64,000 nucleotides of DNA from Herbiconiux sp. SALV-R1 (GTDB lineage: Bacteria; Actinomycetota; Actinomycetes; Actinomycetales; Microbacteriaceae). Below the pieces are notes generated by a model, which ran no database searches, had not been told where the DNA came from, and saw only the letters and a program-made list of their open reading frames with translations. This document shows positions 58,593 through 64,000 of the stretch, piece by piece; the stretch's first letter is position 1, and every line of letters starts with the position of its first letter. The DNA lies in the NCBI RefSeq assembly GCF_013113715.1, contig NZ_CP053344.1, positions 1,860,001-1,924,000 on the forward strand, given 5' to 3'. The translations under genes were made by a program, and so were the position numbers.

Positions 58593-59698
58593 CGCACCGT
58601 CTCCGGTTCGGCCGAGCGGGCGAGCTCGGCGAGGAGGTCGCGCTTGAGGTCGTCGTCGGCGAACGACGCCCGGATCGACTCGGCGGCGAAGCCCGCGAGC
58701 TCGCCGAGGCCGTAGCCGAACACCGACGCGGTGACGGCCCAGTCCTCGTCGAGGGTGCAGCCGAGGGGCGCGGGGTCGTCGGTGTTGATCGTCACCCGCA
58801 CACCGGCGTCGACGAGGCGGGGCAGCGGATGCGAGGCCCAGTCGGGGTAGACACCGAGCGTGATGTTCGACCGGGGGCACACGTCGAGCGGGATGCCCTC
58901 GTCGGCCAGGCGGCGCACGAGCACCTCGTCCTCGATGGAGCGCACCCCGTGGTCGATCCGTTCGGCGTGCAGGTGGTCGAGCGCATCCCACACCCCTTCC
59001 GGCCCGCTCGACTCGCCCGCGTGCACGGTGCGGTGCAGTCCCCCGGCCTCGGCGAGCCGGAACGCCCCGCGGAACTTCTCGCCGGTGCGGCCGCTCGCCT
59101 TCTCGTCGCCGTCGACGCTCAGCGCCACCACCCGGGCGGGCCGCCGGTCGAGGAGTGCGGAGACGGCCTGCTCGGCCTCGGCCGCCGTCTGGGTGCGCAG
59201 CAGCGAGTAGGCGATGCCGGTGGCGCACAGGCCGTCTTGCTCGGCCTCCGCGAAGCCCGCGGAGAGCGCCTCCATGAGCGCGACCTCGCGGCCCCGCCAG
59301 GCGCTCCAGTGGGTGGGGTTCACGATCACGTCGGAGTAGCGGATTCCGGAGGCGGTCTGCCGGGCGGCGAAGGAGTAGGCGATGCGGGCCGCCTGCTGCG
59401 GCGTGCGCACGAGGCCGCACTGCCAGTCGAGGAAGCGCAGGAAACCGGTGAGTCCGGCGCCGCCCACCCCGCGACCGGTGCCGCCGGTGGTGACGGCGGG
59501 CATCGCGAAGGAGTCGTGGGTGCTCACGTCGAAGATCGTGGCGGGCGGCCCGGGCAGGGTGGCGCCGTTCTCCTTCGCCAGCGTGAGCAGGTCGACGAGT
59601 GCGAAGGTGCCCTCGAGGTGCACGTGCACCTCGGCCTTCGGGAGCAGCCGGATGTCCTGTTCGTCGACTCGGGGCTCGGTGGGCACGTGCGCGGGCAT
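58589..59698 (-). CDS. add: Adenosine deaminase family protein
   Basis: A 369-residue enzyme that should deaminate adenosine (or deoxyadenosine) to inosine. Family motifs are complete: the HxH in KAEVHVHLEGT, HAGESSGPEGVWDAL with the catalytic Glu, RIDHG, and NTDDPAPLG carrying the last zinc-binding Asp. The ATG at 59698 faces the divergent deaminase gene. It leads the purine nucleoside operon. Confidence 0.93.
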   Translation of the reverse strand: MPAHVPTEPRVDEQDIRLLPKAEVHVHLEGTFALVDLLTLAKENGATLPGPPATIFDVSTHDSFAMPAVTTGGTGRGVGGAGLTGFLRFLDWQCGLVRTPQQAARIAYSFAARQTASGIRYSDVIVNPTHWSAWRGREVALMEALSAGFAEAEQDGLCATGIAYSLLRTQTAAEAEQAVSALLDRRPARVVALSVDGDEKASGRTGEKFRGAFRLAEAGGLHRTVHAGESSGPEGVWDALDHLHAERIDHGVRSIEDEVLVRRLADEGIPLDVCPRSNITLGVYPDWASHPLPRLVDAGVRVTINTDDPAPLGCTLDEDWAVTASVFGYGLGELAGFAAESIRASFADDDLKRDLLAELARSAEPETVR

Positions 59699-59764
59699 GG
59701 CGACCTTTCACAGGGGATGAGCGCACGCGACCGCGGCGCGACAGCAGGCTAACCCGAGCCGTCT

Positions 59765-59791
59765 ACTTGTGAACAAGTTGAGCGCAAGTTG
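59765..59791. promoter_or_regulatory. Palindrome-rich operator candidate between add and the nucleoside deaminase gene
   Basis: ACTTGT-GA-ACAAGT is a perfect 6-2-6 palindrome at 59765-59778. CAAGTTG is repeated at 59774-59780 and 59785-59791, an 11-bp spacing that places both copies on the same face of the helix. The 196-bp divergent gap holds no gene, so this is the most likely regulator site. Confidence 0.55.
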
Positions 59792-59894
59792 TCTCAGGAC
59801 GGTAACCGCGCCGTAACACTCCGTCGCATTCGCGGTGTTCCATGGCATCGTGGAGACAGTTTCCGCACGGCTTGTGCACAGGTGAGAGGACACG

Positions 59895-60395
59895 ATGAGC
59901 GATCAGACCACGACAGAGCTCGGGAGCACCGACGCGCACTTCCTGCGGGAGAGCATCCGGGTGGCGGAGCAGTCACGAGCCGACGGCAGGCATCCGTTCG
60001 GCGCCGTCGTCGTCGATGCGACGGGCGCCATCGTGGCCTCCTACGGCAACAACTCCCTTCCGCCGGAGGGCGACCCCACCCAGCACGCGGAGCTGCGCGC
60101 GGTGGCGGCCGCCTTCCGCAGCGTGGGGACGGACGGCATGGTCGGCAGCACCCTGTACACGAGCGCAGAACCCTGCGCGATGTGCTCGGGGGCCGTCTAC
60201 TGGACCGGGATCGATCGGGTGGTGTACGCCCTGTCGGAGCAGCGTCTGCTCGAACTCACCGGCGACCACCCCGAGAACCCGACCTTCTCCCTCCCCTGCC
60301 GCGAGGTGTTCGCCCGCGGCCAACGCACCATCGCCGTCTCGGGCCCCCACCTGGAAGACGAGGCAGCCGAAGCGCACCTCGACTTCTGGAGCTGA
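59895..60395 (+). CDS. Nucleoside/nucleobase deaminase (CMP/dCMP family)
   Basis: A 166-residue zinc-dependent deaminase. It has the HAEL motif (catalytic His-Glu) near residue 62 and PCAMCSG near 95-101, which gives the two zinc Cys ligands. The length and the flanks GRHPFGAVVV and STLYTSAEPCAMC fit guanine deaminase/tRNA-adenosine deaminase-type members, so the substrate could be guanine, cytosine or adenosine. It is divergent from the adenosine deaminase operon and likely shares its control. Confidence 0.87.
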   Translation: MSDQTTTELGSTDAHFLRESIRVAEQSRADGRHPFGAVVVDATGAIVASYGNNSLPPEGDPTQHAELRAVAAAFRSVGTDGMVGSTLYTSAEPCAMCSGAVYWTGIDRVVYALSEQRLLELTGDHPENPTFSLPCREVFARGQRTIAVSGPHLEDEAAEAHLDFWS

Positions 60396-60405
60396 CCGGG
60401 AACGC

Positions 60406-60434
60406 CCCCGTGCGCTCGCTGAGCGCCACCGGGG
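60406..60434. terminator. Hairpin between convergent deaminase and amidohydrolase genes
   Basis: The core stem GCGCTC-GCT-GAGCGC at 60412-60426 extends outward with a CCCCG/CGGGG arm, interrupted by single-base bulges. It lies between the two stops and probably terminates both transcripts. Confidence 0.5.
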
Positions 60435-60444
60435 CGGGCGGCTC

Positions 60445-61638
60445 TCAGTCGGGTAGGCGACCGGAGAGCACCTTCCCCCGGCTCACCACGGCGACGATGC
60501 GTTCCGGGGTCAGCTCGGCGAGATCGAGCCAGGGTCGCCCGCGCACCACGACGAAGTCGGCTGCGAAGCCCTCGTCGAGGCGACCGAGGCGGTTGCCGAG
60601 CCCGAGACCGTCGGCGGCGTCGGAGGTGCCGGCGACCAGCGTGCGCTCGTCCGACCAGCCGAAGACCGCCTTCATCGCCCTGAGCTCGTCGAGCTGCCCG
60701 CCGTGCTGCACAAAGCGACCGTTGGCATCGGTGCCGAGCACGAAGCGCACCCCGGCCTGCGCCGCCTCGCGGAACGCGGGGTCACGTCCCGCGATGGCCT
60801 CCCGGGCCTTCGCACGAGCGTCGGGCCCCACACTGTGCGCGCCCTGCGCCACGAGATCGTTGATGAGCAGTGTCGGCGCGACCGGGATGCGCCGGGCGAC
60901 GAGGGCCTCGACCTGCCGGGAGACGACACCGGTGGCGTGCTCGAGGGAGTCGGCGCCCTCCTCCATCGCGATGTCGATCCCCTCCGCGGTGTGCGCGTGC
61001 GCCGCCACCAGCATCCCCAGGGCGTGGGCCTCGTCGACCGTCGCGGCGATCTCCGCCCGCGTCTGGTTGCGCCAGCCGACCCGATCGCCCATCGAGAGGA
61101 TGCCACCGCTGGTGTAGATCTTGATCCCGGTCGCGCCTTCCCTGGCCCACTGGCGCACCAGGCGACGGCATTCGTCGGGCGAGTCGGCGACCGGCGGTCG
61201 CTCGCGGAACCGGGGAGGTGTGAACAGGTCGCCGTGGCCGGCGGTCATGCCGACCGGGCCACTGGCGAGGAGCCGGGGCCCGTCGACGACGCCCTGCTCG
61301 AACGCGCGGGCTACCGAGATCTGCACCGGCGAGGCGGCGAGATCGCGCATCGTCGTCACACCGAACGAGGCGAAGCGGAGGGCGTGGGCGACGACGTGCA
61401 CCGCCTTCTCGGCGTCGGGGGTGACGAGCGGCCAGGCATCGCCGGCGCCCGCGCCGTCGAGAACGCTCGTGTCAAGATGCACGTGCGTGTCGATGAGCCC
61501 GGGGATGACGGCGAGGCCCTGGTGGCGATCGTCGGCGGGCACCACCTCCTCGATGCGGTCACCCGACCAGCCGAGACGCACGGCCCCGCGTTCCGCCGAG
61601 CCGTCCCACAGCGTGATCCCGTCGAGAATGCGAGTCAT
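60445..61638 (-). CDS. Metal-dependent amidohydrolase
   Basis: A 397-residue amidohydrolase-superfamily protein: IPGLIDTHVHLDT with the HxH, the GIKIYTSGG carboxylated-Lys segment, VAAHAHTAEGIDIAMEEG, EHATG and VRFVLGTDANG with the last Asp. It is closest in style to Xaa-Pro dipeptidase/imidazolonepropionase-like enzymes; the true substrate is unknown. It shares its start region with the divergent PPC-domain gene. Confidence 0.85.
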   Translation of the reverse strand: MTRILDGITLWDGSAERGAVRLGWSGDRIEEVVPADDRHQGLAVIPGLIDTHVHLDTSVLDGAGAGDAWPLVTPDAEKAVHVVAHALRFASFGVTTMRDLAASPVQISVARAFEQGVVDGPRLLASGPVGMTAGHGDLFTPPRFRERPPVADSPDECRRLVRQWAREGATGIKIYTSGGILSMGDRVGWRNQTRAEIAATVDEAHALGMLVAAHAHTAEGIDIAMEEGADSLEHATGVVSRQVEALVARRIPVAPTLLINDLVAQGAHSVGPDARAKAREAIAGRDPAFREAAQAGVRFVLGTDANGRFVQHGGQLDELRAMKAVFGWSDERTLVAGTSDAADGLGLGNRLGRLDEGFAADFVVVRGRPWLDLAELTPERIVAVVSRGKVLSGRLPD

Positions 61639-61655
61639 GACGCTCCTGTCCGCGT

Positions 61656-61668
61656 GTCGTCAGACGAC
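61656..61668. promoter_or_regulatory. Operator candidate between divergent amidohydrolase and PPC-domain genes
   Basis: GTCGTC-A-GACGAC is a perfect 13-bp palindrome that contains the FadR-type GntR consensus TNGTNNNACNA. It lies beside TANNNT-like -10 candidates in both directions (about 61669-61674). The regulator in the cluster is UTRA/HutC type, so a different GntR protein may act here. Confidence 0.5.
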
Positions 61669-61713
61669 TACGCTATCGGTCGGCGGCCCACACCCCCGTC
61701 CGGAAGGATGCCC

Positions 61714-62178
61714 ATGTTCGCGGCGACTGCTGAGACCGGCCGCACGGTGATCGCCGTGCTCGAACCGGGCGACAGCGTGCTCGAGGCCCTCGCGGCGGCC
61801 TGCTCACGGTTCGCCATCGAAGGCGCCGTCATCCCCGTGTTCCTCGGCGCCTTCACCGAGCTCGCGTTCATCGGCGCCGAGGAGCCTCCGCTCGACGAGG
61901 ACGAGCCGATGACGTCGGTCTCGATCGTGCGCAACTGCGAGGGCCTCGGCTCCGGCACGGTGACCGCGGGCCCGGACGGGCCGCAGGTGCACCTGCACGC
62001 CTCCGTGGGAGCGAAAGGCGACCGGGCGCGGGCGACGGCGGGCCACGTGCTGCGCGGCACGGTGCAGTACCCCACCGAGGTCGTGATCATCGAGATCCTG
62101 TCCCCCGCGCTCTCGCGCCGGGCGAACGACCGGGCGCGAGGCATCGCCACGCTCCACATCGAGGGCACGGCCGACTGA
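61714..62178 (+). CDS. PPC (DUF296) domain protein
   Basis: A 154-residue single-domain protein of the PPC/DUF296 type. The core is TVIAVLEPGDSVLEALAAAC followed by the Gly-rich AIEGAVIPVFLGAF and a histidine segment VHLHASVG that could hold a metal. In plants this domain accompanies AT-hooks, and in bacteria its role is not settled. ATG at 61714 is preferred to ATG 61708 because GGAAGG is 6 bases upstream of it. The stop abuts the creatininase-family stop. Confidence 0.75.
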   Translation: MFAATAETGRTVIAVLEPGDSVLEALAAACSRFAIEGAVIPVFLGAFTELAFIGAEEPPLDEDEPMTSVSIVRNCEGLGSGTVTAGPDGPQVHLHASVGAKGDRARATAGHVLRGTVQYPTEVVIIEILSPALSRRANDRARGIATLHIEGTAD

Positions 62179-62940
62179 TCAGACCGACGGGTCGTGCCTC
62201 CGGTCTCCCGACGCCCAGCCGCGGTGGGAGTCGATCTGCTCGATCGAACGGGCGACCACGAACGAGATGATGGTCTCGCCCTTCTCCGCGGTCGAGGCGC
62301 GCGGGTCACCGAACACGCCGCTCGGCGAGAGGGTGTCGAAGGGGATGGGCCGCGTGCCGAAGTCGGCCGGCAGCTGGGGATAGGCTGCCTCGTAGCGCTC
62401 GGGCCTCACCAGGCTCGGCTCGATCGCGAGCACCATGGAGGTCTCGAGCTCGTCGGCGTGGCAGAGACCGGGAGCCGCCCAGGGCGACTCCTTCACCGCG
62501 TCGCCCACCTCCACGAGCCCCGGGTAGTCGAGCACCAGCACGTCGCCGGCCCCGCCAAGGGCAGCGGCTGCGGCGTGCACCGGCGCGCGATTGCCGTAAT
62601 CGCCGTTCACCACGACGAGGGTGGTGACGCCGAACGACCAGACGGCTTCGACGATGTCGGTGCAGAGGGCGGCGACGGTGGAGGGCTTCAGCGACACCGT
62701 TCCGGGAAACGCCGCGTTGTCCCAGGTGCTGCCGTAGCAGACCGGCGGCAGGAGCAGGGCCGAGTAGTGCTCGGCGAGCCGCTCGGCGATCGCCGTGCAC
62801 TGAAGGGTGTCGGTCGAGAGCGGGAGGTGCGGCCCGTGCTGTTCGAGCGCGCCGAAAGGGAGGAACGCGAGGGTGCCGCCCGCGTCGACATGGTCGCGCA
62901 CGTCGGTCCAGCTCGCCTCGCCCAGTCTCAGCAGCGTCAT
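62179..62940 (-). CDS. Creatininase-family amidohydrolase
   Basis: A 253-residue protein with FLPFGALEQHGPHLPLSTD near residues 27-45 (Glu and His metal ligands) and GNRAPVHAAA, plus HADELETSMVL. The family includes creatininase and enzymes of riboflavin-like or mycofactocin pathways; no such genes are adjacent. The stop TCA directly meets the PPC-gene stop TGA in TGATCA with no base between. Confidence 0.86.
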   Translation of the reverse strand: MTLLRLGEASWTDVRDHVDAGGTLAFLPFGALEQHGPHLPLSTDTLQCTAIAERLAEHYSALLLPPVCYGSTWDNAAFPGTVSLKPSTVAALCTDIVEAVWSFGVTTLVVVNGDYGNRAPVHAAAAALGGAGDVLVLDYPGLVEVGDAVKESPWAAPGLCHADELETSMVLAIEPSLVRPERYEAAYPQLPADFGTRPIPFDTLSPSGVFGDPRASTAEKGETIISFVVARSIEQIDSHRGWASGDRRHDPSV

Positions 62941-62998
62941 GCCCTCACGATAGCGCCAGGATAGAGCGGGCCGGGATCGAGCAGCCCCAGCGCCCCCC

Positions 62999-64000
62999 TC
63001 ACCACTGCGGCGGGTGCATCCGGTCGCCGTGCAGGCGGCGTTCAAGTTGCCGTGCAAGGGCGAGCAGGGTCGCCTCTCCCCCGGGTCGGCCGATGAGCTG
63101 GGCGCCCATCGGGAGGCCCTCCGCCGTCTGCAGCACGGGGAGGGTGATGGCCGGCAGCCCGCTCACGTTCACGAAGGAGGTGAACGGGGTGAACAGCACC
63201 TGCTGCTCGAAGTTGTGCTCCCCGTCGTCGGGGTCGTACCAGCCGAGGGGGCGCGGAGGCAGCGCGAGCGCGGGCGTGAGCACGGCGTCGAAGCGCCCGA
63301 GCTGGGCGAGGAGCGAATGCTCGTACAGCGACAGCGTGCGCAGCGCCCAGGCGAGCTCGGAGGCAGGCAGTGCTCGCCCGCGGTGCAGGAGCCACCGGGT
63401 GAGGGGCTCGAGCAGGTGCTCGTTCGACTCGTCGGCCGGCAGCTGCGAGGCACCGGCCTGCCAGATGACGCGGAACGCGCGACCGTAGTCGGGAGCCGGC
63501 TCGAGCGCGAGGCCCTCGACGCCGTGGCCGAGCGCGTCGAGGGTGTCGCGGGCGAGGTCGAGGGCGGCCTGCGCCTCGGGGGCGACGACGACGTCGTAGT
63601 CGGCTGCCCACGGGGTGTCGGTGGTGACGCCGATCTGGAACCGGCCCTCGCCGCGGATGGCGGCGCCGAGGAAGAGCCCGTCGTCGTACTCCGGCGGCCT
63701 CAGCGTGTGGGTGAAGGCGATGCGGTCGCCCCGGCGCTCGATGAGCCCGTCGAGCAGGAACGCCGCGTCGGTGACCGTGCGGGCGAGCGGCCCGGCCACG
63801 GGCAGCCCGGCGAGGGCGTCGAGCCCGGAGCCGGCGGGCACCAGCCCGCGCGACGGCTTCAGCCCCACCAGCCCGCAGGCGGCGGCCGGGATGCGCACCG
63901 AACCGCCGCCGTCGGACCCGGGAGCGAAAGGCAGCAGCCCCGCAGCCACGGCGACCGCCGCGCCTCCGCTCGACCCTCCGGGGCTAAGCGTGGTGTCGTA
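62999..64000 (-). CDS. Amidase signature family enzyme, 5' partial
   Basis: The 3' end of an amidase (334 residues present); the start lies beyond base 64000. The signature region is here: [16 protein letters not shown] followed by [13 protein letters not shown], with the cis-Ser and nucleophile Ser of the Ser-cisSer-Lys triad; the Lys is outside the window. The rest matches the amidase C-terminal half ([23 protein letters not shown]-like, about residues 280-305 of the partial sequence). Substrate unknown. Confidence 0.85.
   Translation of the reverse strand, partial: YDTTLSPGGSSGGAAVAVAAGLLPFAPGSDGGGSVRIPAAACGLVGLKPSRGLVPAGSGLDALAGLPVAGPLARTVTDAAFLLDGLIERRGDRIAFTHTLRPPEYDDGLFLGAAIRGEGRFQIGVTTDTPWAADYDVVVAPEAQAALDLARDTLDALGHGVEGLALEPAPDYGRAFRVIWQAGASQLPADESNEHLLEPLTRWLLHRGRALPASELAWALRTLSLYEHSLLAQLGRFDAVLTPALALPPRPLGWYDPDDGEHNFEQQVLFTPFTSFVNVSGLPAITLPVLQTAEGLPMGAQLIGRPGGEATLLALARQLERRLHGDRMHPPQW

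Overview
The window is from a high-G+C Gram-positive bacterium, most likely an actinobacterium of the order Micrococcales and probably family Microbacteriaceae (inferred). The signs are heavy use of G/C-ending codons, many GTG starts, several likely leaderless promoters, an Actinobacteria-type Rho with a long N-terminal extension, and the linkage argS-lysA-hom-thrC-thrB-rho-prfA-prmC-tsaC-wecA-atp. No phage, insertion sequence, CRISPR array or rRNA was seen. Coding density is very high.

Layout. 1-700: the tail of a lipoprotein gene followed by a triplicated palindromic repeat. 695-4042: a minus-strand deoxyribose catabolism operon (deoC, an aldehyde dehydrogenase, and a short aldehyde dehydrogenase-like protein that has lost catalytic residues). 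4109-8831: an MFS exporter, ribF, two small membrane proteins, truB and a P-loop kinase-like protein with a broken Walker A motif. 8886-9776: mutY, facing rbfA across a 20-bp perfect-stem hairpin. 9854-16438: the translation/transcription block proS-nusA-ylxR-infB-rbfA, without rimP in its usual place. 16564-17851: an alkyltransferase gene and yaaA. 17921-25402: the complete F1Fo ATP synthase operon (atpI-like, B, E, F, H, A, G, D, C). 25406-31754: wecA/tagO-like, tsaC, a small membrane protein, prmC, prfA, rho. 31949-39414: thrB, thrC, hom, lysA, an LmeA-like protein, argS. 39467-42103: a transglutaminase-like protein, tRNA-Arg(CCG), a 66-residue protein and an NlpC/P60 hydrolase. 42273-49403: a glutamine amidotransferase, a TPM-domain protein, PspA, an arginase-family enzyme, a flavoprotein disulfide reductase, an HExxH protein and an iron-regulated SIP-domain protein. 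49449-64000: an acyl-CoA dehydrogenase-like protein, then a nucleobase/nucleoside uptake and deamination cluster, then an amidohydrolase, a PPC/DUF296 protein, a creatininase-family protein and a truncated amidase.

The most notable accessory unit is the minus-strand operon from 59698 down to 50655: adenosine deaminase, a membrane-anchored unknown, a BMP-family binding lipoprotein, a double-domain ABC ATPase, an adenine-deaminase-like enzyme, two permeases and a GntR/UTRA regulator. Six of its seven gene junctions overlap. A CMP/dCMP-type nucleoside deaminase is divergent to it across a palindrome-rich intergenic region. Together they look like a purine nucleoside scavenging and deamination system. 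Its adenine-deaminase-like enzyme departs from the family at several conserved metal/active-site motifs, so its true substrate is open.
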